DNA of 64,000 nucleotides from Gammaproteobacteria bacterium UBA7310 (GTDB taxonomy: Bacteria; Pseudomonadota; Gammaproteobacteria; Pseudomonadales; Ketobacteraceae), in assembly GCA_002471665.1 (NCBI GenBank), contig DKQK01000071.1:195655-259654 (forward strand), written 5' to 3'. Each line of letters begins with the position of its first letter. Positions within the stretch are counted from its first letter, which is position 1. This document shows, in pieces, positions 8,090 through 16,864 of this stretch. Position numbers and translations under genes: made by a program. Below the pieces are notes generated by a model. That model worked only from the letters and a program-made list of their open reading frames with translations. It had not been told where the DNA came from and made no database searches.

Positions 8090-9394
8090 TTAGTCCTTAA
8101 TTCGATATTCCGCAGAGCGGGCGTGGGCGGTAAGACTTTCGCCACGGGATAACACGGAAGCCACCTTGCCCAGCTCCGATGCCTTCTCCGCTGTGCACAT
8201 GATCAGAGAACTGCGCTTTTGGAAGTCGTAGACTCCCAAAGGTGAGGAATAGCGCGCAGTGCCTGAGGTGGGCAACACATGATTGGGGCCGGCGCAATAA
8301 TCGCCCAGCGCTTCCGCCGTGTAGCGCCCCATAAAAATGGCACCCGCATGACGCACCCGCCGGGCCATGGCCTGGGGATCGTCAATGGATAACTCAAGGT
8401 GTTCAGGGGCGATACGGTTAATCAAGGTCAGCGCCTGATCCAGATCCCGTACCTTGATCAACGCGCCACGATTTTGCAACGAAACCCGGGCAATGCTCTC
8501 CCGCTCCAGGGTGGGCAACAATGCTGTCAGTGAGCGGGCGACCTGGTCGATAAAGGCCGCATCCGGGGACACCAGAATGGACTGGGCATCCTGATCATGC
8601 TCCGCCTGTGAGAACAGGTCCATGGCCACCCAATCGGGATCGGTCTTGCCATCGCATACCACCAGGATTTCTGATGGCCCGGCAATCATATCAATGCCCA
8701 CCTGACCGAACACCATGCGCTTGGCCGTTGCCACGTATATATTCCCGGGGCCAACGATCTTGTCCACCCGGGGTACGGTTTCCGTACCGTAGGCCAGTGC
8801 GGCCACTGCCTGGGCGCCACCGATGGTAATGACCTTGTCCACCCCGGCTATTTTTGCCGCCGCGAACACCATCTCATTGACCTCTCCATCCGGGGTGGGA
8901 ACCACCATAATCACTTCCGGTACCCCGGCCACCTTGGCCGGAATGGCATTCATCAGTACTGAAGAGGGGTAGGTGGCCTTGCCTCCGGGCACATACAGCC
9001 CCGCCCGGTCAAGGGGGGTCACTTGCTGTCCCAGCAAGGTGCCGTCTTCCTCGGTATAACTCCAGGATTCCTGCTTCTGATGCTGGTGATAGGCCCGCAC
9101 CCGGTCCGCCGCCACCTGTAACGCCACCCGCTGCTCTGCGGGAATGGTATCCAATGCCTCCTGCAGACGGCTGTCCGGCACCACCAGCTCATCCAGGGAA
9201 GCAATACTCAACCGGTCAAAGCGGTTGGTGTATTCCACCACTGCCGCGTCACCGCGCTGGCGCACACTCTCGACGATCTCATGAACCGCCGTCTGCACCC
9301 CATGATCGGACACGCTTTCCCAGGCCAGCAGGTTATCAAGGCGCTGCTCAAAATCGGCTTGATCGGCATCCAGTCGGGTGATTTCCAGAGTCAT
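8090..9394 (-). CDS. hisD: Histidinol dehydrogenase
   Basis: A 434-residue NAD-dependent zinc enzyme that makes the last two oxidation steps to histidine. Family motifs visible are GPGNIYVATAKR (NAD/substrate loop), SQAEHDQD with zinc-ligand Gln/His, and GPNHVLPT with the catalytic His. Length equals the E. coli enzyme (434). ATG 9394 has GAGG nearby. It lies between hisG and hisC on the same strand, with a 26-bp gap to hisG. Confidence 0.96.
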   Translation of the reverse strand: MTLEITRLDADQADFEQRLDNLLAWESVSDHGVQTAVHEIVESVRQRGDAAVVEYTNRFDRLSIASLDELVVPDSRLQEALDTIPAEQRVALQVAADRVRAYHQHQKQESWSYTEEDGTLLGQQVTPLDRAGLYVPGGKATYPSSVLMNAIPAKVAGVPEVIMVVPTPDGEVNEMVFAAAKIAGVDKVITIGGAQAVAALAYGTETVPRVDKIVGPGNIYVATAKRMVFGQVGIDMIAGPSEILVVCDGKTDPDWVAMDLFSQAEHDQDAQSILVSPDAAFIDQVARSLTALLPTLERESIARVSLQNRGALIKVRDLDQALTLINRIAPEHLELSIDDPQAMARRVRHAGAIFMGRYTAEALGDYCAGPNHVLPTSGTARYSSPLGVYDFQKRSSLIMCTAEKASELGKVASVLSRGESLTAHARSAEYRIKD

Positions 9395-9420
9395 GGGATT
9401 ATCCTCGGGGCAGATGAGAA

Positions 9421-10059
9421 CTAACGATTATTGTCCACGGCCAGAGCCAACTGATCAATCAGCCGCTGCAACACGCCGTGTTTCATTTTCATGGAGGCTT
9501 TGTTCACAATCAGACGGGAGCTGATGGTGGCAATCAGCTCCGTAGGCTCCAGGCCATTGGCGCGCAGGGTATTGCCGGTATCAACGATGTCGACGATTTT
9601 GTCCGCCAGACCAACCAACGGCGCCAGTTCCATGGAGCCATAGAGTTTGATGATTTCCACCTGCTCGCCCTTTTCGGCGTAATACTGCTTGGTGATATTG
9701 ACGAACTTGGTGGCCACCCGCAGCCGACCGTCGGCTTCCGGCGCAGCCTTTTTCGCCGCCACCATCAGCTTGCAGCGGGAAATATTCAGATCCAGCGGTT
9801 CATACACACCGCGAGCCCCATGCTCCATCAACACATCCTTGCCGGCCACCCCCACATCCGCCGCACCATGTTCAACAAAGGTGGGCACGTCGGTGGCACG
9901 GATGATCACGATATCCACGTTGGGGTTACTGGTGGGAAAAATCAGCTTGCGGCTTTTGGAGGGTTCCTCCAGCAGCTCAATGCCTGCCGACTTCAGCAGC
10001 GGCAGGGTTTCGTCCAGTATCCGGCCCTTGGACAGGGCAATGCGTAATCTTGCAGTCAT
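9421..10059 (-). CDS. hisG: ATP phosphoribosyltransferase, short form
   Basis: A 212-residue HisG, the first and feedback-controlled enzyme of histidine synthesis. It joins ATP and PRPP. The PRPP-binding segment is DIVDTGNTLRANGL. The long form is about 300 residues and ends in a regulatory ACT-like domain, which is absent here. Short HisG enzymes work in a hetero-octamer with HisZ, a catalytically dead HisRS-like protein, so a hisZ gene is expected elsewhere in the genome; none is in this window. It lies 27 bp downstream of murA, as in Pseudomonas. Confidence 0.95.
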   Translation of the reverse strand: MTARLRIALSKGRILDETLPLLKSAGIELLEEPSKSRKLIFPTSNPNVDIVIIRATDVPTFVEHGAADVGVAGKDVLMEHGARGVYEPLDLNISRCKLMVAAKKAAPEADGRLRVATKFVNITKQYYAEKGEQVEIIKLYGSMELAPLVGLADKIVDIVDTGNTLRANGLEPTELIATISSRLIVNKASMKMKHGVLQRLIDQLALAVDNNR

Positions 10060-10086
10060 GACCAGCTCTTTGTTTCGATACTTACC

Positions 10087-11349
10087 TTATGAGGGTATGC
10101 GCTGAATGGTGGCACCCAGCAATTGCAGTTTCTCTTCAATACATTCATAGCCGCGATCGATGTGGTAAATGCGATCCACCAACGTATCCCCTTCCGCCAC
10201 CAGCCCCGCCAGCACCAAACCGGCTGAGGCCCTTAAATCGGTGGCCATCACCGGTGCACCGGTAAGACGCTCCACACCTTTAATGATCGCAGTGTTGCCT
10301 TCCAGGCTGATCTCGGCCCCCATCCGGTTCAGTTCCGAGACGTGCATAAAGCGGTTTTCAAACACGGTTTCGATGATGGTGCCTGTGCCTTCGGCCACCG
10401 CATTCAGCGCGGTGAACTGGGCCTGCATGTCGGTTGGAAAGGCAGGATAAGGTGCCGTGCGCAGATTAATGGCTTTGGGCCGATTGCCTTTCATATCCAG
10501 CTCAATCCAGTCATCACCGGTGGAGATGTGGGCGCCGGCTTCCTCGAGTTTCACCAGAACCGCGTCCAGAATATCCGCCCGGGTCTGTTTGACCTTCACT
10601 TTGCCGCGACTGATGGCGCCGGCCACCAGATAGGTGCCGGTTTCGATGCGGTCCGGAATCACCGTGTATTCACAGGAATGCAAGCGCTCAACACCGTTGA
10701 TGATAATGGTATCGGTTCCAGCACCTTTGATATCGGCCCCCATGGCCAGCAGGCAGTTGGCCAGATCCACCACCTCCGGTTCCCGGGCGGCGTTCTCCAG
10801 CACCGTCTGACCATCGGCCAGGGCGGCCGCCATCATCAGGTTTTCCGTTCCCGTCACGGTCACCGTTTCCAGCACAATCCGCGCTCCTTTCAGGCGGCCT
10901 TTGCTGAAGGCATGGATGTAACCGCCTTCCACCGTAATGTCGGCCCCCATGAGCTCGAGGCCATGGATATGCAGATCCACCGGCCGGCTGCCGATAGCAC
11001 AGCCCCCCGGCAGGGAGACATGGGCCTCGCCGAAATGGGCCAGCATGGGCCCCAGCACCAGGATCGAGGCCCGCATGGTTTTCACCAATGCGTAAGGTGC
11101 GTCCAACTGCTTGATGGTGTTGGCTTCCACCTCCACATTGAGCTTGTCGTCGATGATCAGCTCAACCCCCATCTGCCCCAACAGCTCGATCATGGTGGTG
11201 ATATCCTGCAGGTGAGGCAGATTGCATACCTTCATGGTTTCGTCACACAGCAGCGTGGCGGCCAATACCGGCAATGCCGAGTTTTTGGAACCTGAAATGC
11301 GCACTTCACCGTTGAGACTGCCGCCTCCGGTGATTACCAATTTATCCAT
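10087..11349 (-). CDS. murA: UDP-N-acetylglucosamine 1-carboxyvinyltransferase
   Basis: A 420-residue EPT-family enzyme for the first committed step of peptidoglycan synthesis. Lys22-Asn23 (GSKNSALP) bind PEP/UDP-GlcNAc. Cys117 in LPGGCAIG is the catalytic and fosfomycin-target cysteine, so fosfomycin sensitivity of the enzyme is expected. The segment APYPAFPTDMQAQF is the usual substrate loop. It lies in the mla-ibaG-murA-hisGDC arrangement common in gammaproteobacteria. Confidence 0.97.
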   Translation of the reverse strand: MDKLVITGGGSLNGEVRISGSKNSALPVLAATLLCDETMKVCNLPHLQDITTMIELLGQMGVELIIDDKLNVEVEANTIKQLDAPYALVKTMRASILVLGPMLAHFGEAHVSLPGGCAIGSRPVDLHIHGLELMGADITVEGGYIHAFSKGRLKGARIVLETVTVTGTENLMMAAALADGQTVLENAAREPEVVDLANCLLAMGADIKGAGTDTIIINGVERLHSCEYTVIPDRIETGTYLVAGAISRGKVKVKQTRADILDAVLVKLEEAGAHISTGDDWIELDMKGNRPKAINLRTAPYPAFPTDMQAQFTALNAVAEGTGTIIETVFENRFMHVSELNRMGAEISLEGNTAIIKGVERLTGAPVMATDLRASAGLVLAGLVAEGDTLVDRIYHIDRGYECIEEKLQLLGATIQRIPS

Positions 11350-11367
11350 GTTGAGGCCTCGCGCAGA

Positions 11368-11631
11368 TCAGAATCCGGGAATACCCAGTTTTTTCTGGGA
11401 TTCCCACTCGGAAGGGGTGTAAGTAAGCATGCTGACGGCGTGCAGATCGCCGCTGGCAATAAGTTCGTTCAGGCAGGCGTAAACCATTTGTTGCTTTTTC
11501 ACGGAACGTTGGCCTTCAAAGGCCGCCGAGGCCACCGCCACCAGGCATTTGTTGCCGTCCAGGCGCACCATAACGTCGGCGCCTTCGATGCCGCTTGTTA
11601 TGCGCTGCTTTATGTCTTCAACTGTGATCAT
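11368..11631 (-). CDS. ibaG: BolA-family protein IbaG
   Basis: An 87-residue BolA/IbaG protein. The conserved helix-loop FEGQRSVKKQQMVYACL resembles the class II KH-like core. The position between mlaB and murA is diagnostic for IbaG (YrbA) rather than BolA. BolA-family proteins pair with monothiol glutaredoxins to handle [2Fe-2S] clusters; IbaG has been linked to acid stress and envelope phenotypes. It is 18 bp upstream of murA. Confidence 0.92.
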   Translation of the reverse strand: MITVEDIKQRITSGIEGADVMVRLDGNKCLVAVASAAFEGQRSVKKQQMVYACLNELIASGDLHAVSMLTYTPSEWESQKKLGIPGF

Positions 11632-11693
11632 TTAACACTACCGGGGATAGTTAGGTTCGAAAGGCGCCATTGTAAACAAATTCGACGCCAAAA

Positions 11694-12032
11694 TCAGGAA
11701 GAAAAGGGAATCACCGAATCCAGGCTACTGACCCGGCTTACATCAAGCATATCGTCTGGCGCATTGACAAAGACCAGCGTTTTACCCAGCACCTGGGCCA
11801 TTCTCAGCCAGCACATCAGCACCGAAATACCCACACTGCCAACACGGCCAACCTGCGACAGGTCCACCGTCACCCGCTCTGCCATACCGGGCAGCAGCTT
11901 TTCGCCCTCTGCCCGCAGTCGGGTGGCAGAGGCAAACAACATATCACCACTGATGGCCAACTGTGAGTCACTGACCCGAACCAGGCTCACACCCAGCCGG
12001 GACAACCCGTTACCGTTACCGTTACGGCTCAT
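11694..12032 (-). CDS. mlaB: STAS-domain protein MlaB
   Basis: A 112-residue STAS protein that binds the MlaF ATPase in the Mla phospholipid transporter. The core reads VDLSQVGRVGSVGISVL, with the conserved serine/threonine loop typical of anti-anti-sigma-like STAS domains. I chose the ATG at 12032: it overlaps the mlaD stop by 11 bp, and the alternative upstream start would reach further into mlaD. The N-terminus contains a three-copy hexamer giving an NGNGNG run. In most species mlaC lies directly upstream of mlaB; here mlaD does. Confidence 0.88.
   Translation of the reverse strand: MSRNGNGNGLSRLGVSLVRVSDSQLAISGDMLFASATRLRAEGEKLLPGMAERVTVDLSQVGRVGSVGISVLMCWLRMAQVLGKTLVFVNAPDDMLDVSRVSSLDSVIPFSS
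12008..12025. repeat. Three tandem CGTTAC hexamers at the mlaD/mlaB overlap
   Basis: Three perfect copies of CGTTAC lie at 12008-12025. On the coding strand they give the NGNGNG run of MlaB and hold the mlaD stop codon (12022-12024). Copy-number change would keep both frames. Confidence 0.85.
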
Positions 12033-12486
12033 CAGACACCCTGCCCACCAGGAACTTGGCAATCAGGTCTTCCAGCACCAGCGCCGATTGGGTGTTGTAG
12101 ATCTCACTGCCATCCACCAGATTGTCCAGCTCGGCCCCCTGGATCAGGCCAATGTATTTTTCCCCCAACACCCCGGCGGTGAGGATGGCCGCGCTGGTAT
12201 CACTGGACAGGTTATCGAACTGTTGATAGATATCCATCTCCACCACACCGACGAAATCCTCTTGATCCAGGTAGATATTGGACACCCGACCAATGGTGAC
12301 ACCGGCCATGGTGACCTTGGCCCGCACGGTCAAACCACCAATGTTTTCGAATTTGGCCACCACCCGGTAGGTTTCCTCCGAGGCATTCATGGACAGCCCG
12401 CTCACTCTGAGCGCCAGGAAAATGATCGCCAACAGACCAATCAGCATGAATCCGCCAACCGCCAACTCCAAGGTACGAACACGCAT
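12022..12486 (-). CDS. mlaD: Mla outer-membrane lipid asymmetry protein MlaD (MCE domain)
   Basis: A 154-residue MCE protein with one N-terminal membrane helix (about residues 8-28) and an MCE domain carrying VRAKVTMAGVTIGRV and the pore-loop region GVLGEKYIGL. MlaD forms a periplasmic hexamer on the MlaE permease and passes phospholipids. ATG 12486 starts MRVRTLELAVG, with GGAG nine bases upstream inside the end of mlaE. The C-terminus after the MCE domain is short. It overlaps mlaB directly, with no mlaC between. Confidence 0.93.
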   Translation of the reverse strand: MRVRTLELAVGGFMLIGLLAIIFLALRVSGLSMNASEETYRVVAKFENIGGLTVRAKVTMAGVTIGRVSNIYLDQEDFVGVVEMDIYQQFDNLSSDTSAAILTAGVLGEKYIGLIQGAELDNLVDGSEIYNTQSALVLEDLIAKFLVGRVSDEP

Positions 12487-12487
12487 T

Positions 12488-13270
12488 TTACAGTTCTCCA
12501 AACATGACTGCGGTTAAGATAAAGTCCAGTCCCAACACCGCCAGGGACGCGTACACAACAGTTCGGGTGGTGGCTCGACTGATGCCTTCCGAAGTAGGAA
12601 CGGTGTCATAGCCCTGAAAAACCGCGATCCAGGTCACCACAACACCAAATACCACACTTTTGATGACCCCATTGAGCACATCATCGCCCCACTCCACACT
12701 ATTCTGCATGTTGGACCAGAATGAACCGCCATCCACTCCCAGCCACAACACACCCACGGCATAGGCCCCCAACACACCCACGCTGGAAAAGATCAATGCC
12801 AGCGTCGGCATACAAATGGCGCCGGCCCAGAACCGGGGTGAAACAATACGCCGCAACGGATCCACACCAATCATTTCCATACTGGCCAGTTGTTCCGTCG
12901 TCTTCATCAGGCCGATCTCCGCCGTCAGGGCCGACCCGGCCCGGCCGGCAAACAACAACGCGGTCACCACCGGGCCCAGCTCCCGCAGCAGGGTTAACGC
13001 CACCATCTGGCCCAGCGCCTGCTCGCTGCCGTATCGGTTCAGAATATTGTAGCCCTGCAGGGCCAGCACCATGCCGATAAACAGGCCCGACACCACAATG
13101 ATCACCATGGACAGGACGCCCACCGCGTAGATCTGTTTCACCAACAGGGGAAAGGTAGTGCGCAGATTAGGCCATGCCCACAAAGCATGGAACAACACCA
13201 TGCCGGAGCGCCCCAGCGCTTCCAGCAATTCCAGCCCGGAACGGCCGAGCGCGGCTATACGATCGATCAC
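12488..13270 (-). CDS. mlaE: Phospholipid ABC transporter permease MlaE
   Basis: A 260-residue MlaE/YrbE permease with about five hydrophobic helices and the signature LRELGPVVTALLFAGRAGSALTAE (split here as LRELGPVV and GRAGSAL). It forms the dimeric inner-membrane core of MlaFEDB. It overlaps mlaF by 4 bp (ATGA type), and its stop lies one base before the mlaD start, so translation is tightly coupled. Confidence 0.96.
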   Translation of the reverse strand: MIDRIAALGRSGLELLEALGRSGMVLFHALWAWPNLRTTFPLLVKQIYAVGVLSMVIIVVSGLFIGMVLALQGYNILNRYGSEQALGQMVALTLLRELGPVVTALLFAGRAGSALTAEIGLMKTTEQLASMEMIGVDPLRRIVSPRFWAGAICMPTLALIFSSVGVLGAYAVGVLWLGVDGGSFWSNMQNSVEWGDDVLNGVIKSVVFGVVVTWIAVFQGYDTVPTSEGISRATTRTVVYASLAVLGLDFILTAVMFGEL

Positions 13271-14106
13271 AACGAACGGCCTCTGAGAAAATCGTCTTCA
13301 AGACTGGGAGCGGGAAAATGGAAGGGAACCGGACCATCCGGCAGGCCCTGCATGAACTGCCTCACCCGGGGTAACTCGGAGTTCAGCACCTCATCGGCCG
13401 TGCCCTGCCCGATAACCTCACCGCCGGAAATCACGTAGATATAGTCAGCAATACTGGCGGTTTCCTGCACATCATGGGAGACCACGATACTGGTGTGGCC
13501 CAGCGCATCGTTGAGCAACCGGATCAGTTGCACCACCACCCCCATCGCCATGGGGTCTTGACCCGCAAACGGCTCATCGTACATCACCAGTTCCGGGTCC
13601 AGGGCAATGGCCCTGGCCAGCGCTGCCCGCCGCGCCATACCGCCAGACAACTCGCTGGGCATCAGGTGGCTGGCACCCCGCAGCCCAACTGCCTGCAGCT
13701 TCATCAACACAATATCACGGATCATGTCTTCCGGCAGATCCGTGTGCACCCGCAGCGGGAAGGCAACGTTTTCATACACGGACAGATCCGTGAACAAGGC
13801 ACCACTCTGAAACAGCATGCCCATTTTGCTGCGCACCTCGAACAATTCTGTCCGCCCCAGGTCGGGTACATTGTGACCATCCACCACGATCCGGCCCTGG
13901 TCCGGCTTCAACTGCCCACCAATCAAGCGCAGCAGAGTGGTCTTACCGGTTCCGCTGGGCCCCATAATAGCGGTGACTTTGCCTTTGGGAATGGCAATAT
14001 TGACGTCTTTATAAATGACGCGATCACCACGCATGAACGTCAAATCGCTGATCTCGACGTAATTAGCCGCGCCGGATGGGTGCTGAGTTGTTGTCATTGA
14101 AGCCAT
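13267..14106 (-). CDS. mlaF: Phospholipid ABC transporter ATP-binding protein MlaF
   Basis: A 279-residue ABC ATPase. Walker A GPSGTGKT is at about 49-56; the signature LSGGMARR and Walker B LVMYDEPFAGQDP follow. Together with MlaE, MlaD and MlaB it moves phospholipids between inner membrane and the periplasmic carrier. The start is uncertain: ATG at 14106 (AGG five bases upstream) and ATG at 14097 both fit, while a further in-frame ATG at 14178 lacks a ribosome site. The gene is divergent from yrbG. Confidence 0.93.
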   Translation of the reverse strand: MASMTTTQHPSGAANYVEISDLTFMRGDRVIYKDVNIAIPKGKVTAIMGPSGTGKTTLLRLIGGQLKPDQGRIVVDGHNVPDLGRTELFEVRSKMGMLFQSGALFTDLSVYENVAFPLRVHTDLPEDMIRDIVLMKLQAVGLRGASHLMPSELSGGMARRAALARAIALDPELVMYDEPFAGQDPMAMGVVVQLIRLLNDALGHTSIVVSHDVQETASIADYIYVISGGEVIGQGTADEVLNSELPRVRQFMQGLPDGPVPFHFPAPSLEDDFLRGRSL

Positions 14107-14293
14107 GCAGACCTGTTTGAGTTCCTTCCCTTCAGAATAAGGGCCCGATAACGGATTGTTGCCACTGATGCTGGCCATTTAAGGTGGAGAACTATATCAC
14201 TATGTCAATAAAAGGAAAAACGACTGTTCACCCTTGCATGGTGTCCGCTTTCTCATTACATTGCATGCCGTCTCAAGCCGAGGAATATCAGTC

Positions 14294-15259
14294 ATGCTGC
14301 TTGCCTTTCTTGCCATCGTTGCCGGCCTGGTTTTACTGGTCTGGAGTTCCGACAAATTCGTCGACGGTGCCGTAGGCCTGGCGGAAGGGCTGGGCATGTC
14401 GAAGGCCATGATCGGGCTCACTATTGTGGCCCTGGGCACTTCGGCACCGGAAATTGTGGTCTCCATCATGGCCGCACTGGCCGAATCCCCCGAACTGGCG
14501 CTGGGTAACGCCGTTGGCTCCAACATTGCCAATATCGGCCTGGTACTGGGCGTAACGGCCTTGATTGCCGCCCTGCCGGTCACCCCCGGGCTGCTGAAAC
14601 AGGATTTACCCGCTCTGCTGGCCGTCACTGCCGCCGTGGGGTTTCTGTGCAGTGATTACCTGCTGTCGCAACAGGACGGCTGGGCCATGATGGCCATGCT
14701 GGTTCTGCTGATGTATCTGATGTTCCGCTACAAGAAAGAACACACTGATGAGCTGATCACGCCGGAAAGCGAAGCGGACATCCCCGATCTGGGTATGAAG
14801 GAATCCATATTCTGGTTCATTCTGGGCACCACCGTTCTGGTTGGATCCTCCCGCCTGCTGGTATGGGGCGCCATCGAGGTGGCCACCGCCCTGCAGATCA
14901 GTGAGGTCATTATCGGCCTGACCATCGTCGCCATCGGCACCAGCTTGCCGGAGCTGGCGGCGTCAGTGGCCAGTGCTCTGCGCAAACACCATGACATCGC
15001 CCTGGGCAATATCATCGGCTCCAACATCCTTAATCTGCTGGCGGTGCTGTCGGCAGGTGCCGTAATCTACCCCATTGAAGTCAGCAAACAGAACTTTATG
15101 CGTGATTATGGCGCCATGTCCGCCATCACCTTATTGTTGGCTCTGTTTATTTTCTGGCCGAGAAAACAACGGCAGCTGTCCAAGGTGGAAGGGGCGATTC
15201 TGTTGTCAGGGTATGCGGCCTACCTGGGTTACCTCTATCAGCAGACCGTTACTGCCTGA
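14294..15259 (+). CDS. yrbG: Calcium/sodium antiporter (YrbG, CaCA family)
   Basis: A 321-residue inner-membrane protein of the CaCA family with two inverted halves. Each half has the ion-binding pair of motifs: GTSAPE (48-53) with GNAVGSNIAN (71-80), and GTSLPE with GNIIGSNILN in the second half. About ten transmembrane helices are expected. The start at 14294 has GAGGA eight bases upstream; the longer frame is unlikely. As in E. coli, it heads the kdsD-kdsC-lptCAB cluster and is divergent from mlaF. The transported ions are inferred from the family. Confidence 0.92.
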   Translation: MLLAFLAIVAGLVLLVWSSDKFVDGAVGLAEGLGMSKAMIGLTIVALGTSAPEIVVSIMAALAESPELALGNAVGSNIANIGLVLGVTALIAALPVTPGLLKQDLPALLAVTAAVGFLCSDYLLSQQDGWAMMAMLVLLMYLMFRYKKEHTDELITPESEADIPDLGMKESIFWFILGTTVLVGSSRLLVWGAIEVATALQISEVIIGLTIVAIGTSLPELAASVASALRKHHDIALGNIIGSNILNLLAVLSAGAVIYPIEVSKQNFMRDYGAMSAITLLLALFIFWPRKQRQLSKVEGAILLSGYAAYLGYLYQQTVTA

Positions 15260-15343
15260 GGAACATTTGGTTTACACTGTGGCCATACTGGCAACCCCGC
15301 CCCACCGGGGCCGACATCTGATTACTGGAAACTTGGCAGGACA

Positions 15344-16327
15344 ATGAACGCAAACCAGACGACTTTCGACTTTATCCAATCCGGCCAGCGGGTTATCGAA
15401 ATTGAAGCCAATGCCACCCAGGCACTGAAGGCGCGCATTGACGGCAACTTCAAAAAAGCCTGCGAACTGGTGCTGCAGTGCAAAGGGCGGGTCATTGTCA
15501 CCGGTATGGGTAAATCAGGGCACATCGGCAATAAGATCGCCGCCACCCTGGCCAGCACCGGCACCCCCTCCTTCTTTGTTCATCCCGGTGAAGCCAGCCA
15601 CGGCGACCTGGGCATGATCACCGGCGATGACGTGGTCATCGCTATTTCCAACTCGGGGAAAACCGAGGAAATCGTCAATATCGTCCCCCTGATCAAGCGC
15701 AAAGGGGCACCTCTGATCAGCATGGCAGGCGACACCCATTCCCCCCTGGCTACTCAGGCCGATGTGCACCTGGACATCAGCGTCGCGGAAGAGGCCTGCC
15801 CGCTGGGCCTGGCTCCCACCGCCAGCACCACCGCCACCCTGGTGATGGGAGATGCTTTGGCGGTAGCACTGTTGGAAGCCCGCGGCTTCACCGCCGACGA
15901 CTTTGCACTCTCCCACCCCGGCGGCAGCCTGGGCCGGCGCTTGCTGCTGCTGGTGGAAAACATCATGCATGTGGGCGACAAGATTCCGCTGATCACACAG
16001 GGCATCACCATCAGTCGAGCCCTGCTGGAAATGAGCAGCAAAGGCCTCGGTATGACCGGCATTCTCAATCAGGATGGCGAACTGGTGGGTATCTTTACCG
16101 ATGGGGACCTGCGTCGCATGCTGGACCAGGGGATGGATATCCAAACCACGATGATTGAAGATGTGATGTCGAAAAATCCGAAAACCATTCATCCCCACAT
16201 TCTGGCGGTGGAAGCCCTGAACATTATGGAAAAAAGCAAGATCACGGCATTGATGGTGGTGGACGACCATAAAAAACCAGTCGGCGCGCTCAACATGCAC
16301 GACCTGCTGCGCGCCGGGGTGATGTAA
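15344..16327 (+). CDS. kdsD: Arabinose-5-phosphate isomerase
   Basis: A 327-residue protein with an N-terminal SIS domain (about 40-175, with TGMGKSGHIGNKIAATLAS and SNSGKTEE) and two C-terminal CBS repeats (about 205-325). It converts ribulose 5-phosphate to arabinose 5-phosphate for Kdo synthesis. GGCAGGACA before the ATG acts as the ribosome site. The stop is followed at once by kdsC, which performs a later step of the same pathway. Confidence 0.96.
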   Translation: MNANQTTFDFIQSGQRVIEIEANATQALKARIDGNFKKACELVLQCKGRVIVTGMGKSGHIGNKIAATLASTGTPSFFVHPGEASHGDLGMITGDDVVIAISNSGKTEEIVNIVPLIKRKGAPLISMAGDTHSPLATQADVHLDISVAEEACPLGLAPTASTTATLVMGDALAVALLEARGFTADDFALSHPGGSLGRRLLLLVENIMHVGDKIPLITQGITISRALLEMSSKGLGMTGILNQDGELVGIFTDGDLRRMLDQGMDIQTTMIEDVMSKNPKTIHPHILAVEALNIMEKSKITALMVVDDHKKPVGALNMHDLLRAGVM

Positions 16328-16333
16328 TTGAAG

Positions 16334-16864
16334 ATGACTGAAGCACTGCACAGCAAAGCACGGGCAATCAAACTGGTGGCCTTTGATATCGACGGTATCA
16401 TGACCGACGGCAGACTCTACTTCACCAGTCTGGGTGATGAAATCAAGGCATTCAACGTCAAGGATGGCCTGGGTCTGAAACTGCTGCGGGATTCCGGGGT
16501 GGAAGTGGCCATCATCACCGGACGCACCTCAGAACTGGTAAACCGCCGTGCCCGGGATCTAAAAATCGACAAACTGATCCAGGGCCGGGAAGATAAAAAA
16601 GCGGCCTTGCAGGAATTAATGGCGCAGGAGAACCTCAGCGCGGAACAAGTGGCTTACATGGGCGACGACCTGCCGGATCTGGGCGCCATCCGGGCCGCCG
16701 GCCTGGGTGTCACCGTGGCCGACGCCATGCCCGTTATCAAGCAATACGCTGACATTATCACCGCGGCCAAGGGTGGAGACGGCGCCGTCAGGGAATTCTG
16801 TGATTGGTTGATGCAGACCCAAGGCACACTGCAGGGGGTTCTGGAGCCCTATTTACAGTCATGA
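16334..16864 (+). CDS. kdsC: 3-deoxy-D-manno-octulosonate 8-phosphate phosphatase
   Basis: A 176-residue HAD phosphatase of the tetrameric C0 type. Motif I FDIDGIMTDG (nucleophile Asp18, general acid Asp20) is at the N-terminus and MGDDLPDL carries the magnesium aspartates. It removes phosphate from Kdo-8-phosphate. I used the ATG at 16334; a TTG at 16328 directly after the kdsD stop is an alternative. The stop overlaps the lptC start (ATGA). Confidence 0.95.
   Translation: MTEALHSKARAIKLVAFDIDGIMTDGRLYFTSLGDEIKAFNVKDGLGLKLLRDSGVEVAIITGRTSELVNRRARDLKIDKLIQGREDKKAALQELMAQENLSAEQVAYMGDDLPDLGAIRAAGLGVTVADAMPVIKQYADIITAAKGGDGAVREFCDWLMQTQGTLQGVLEPYLQS

Noticed and set aside
14203..14208. TTGACA on the minus strand upstream of mlaF
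   Set aside because: It matches the -35 hexamer, but no acceptable -10 lies 16-18 bases downstream, so I did not call a promoter.
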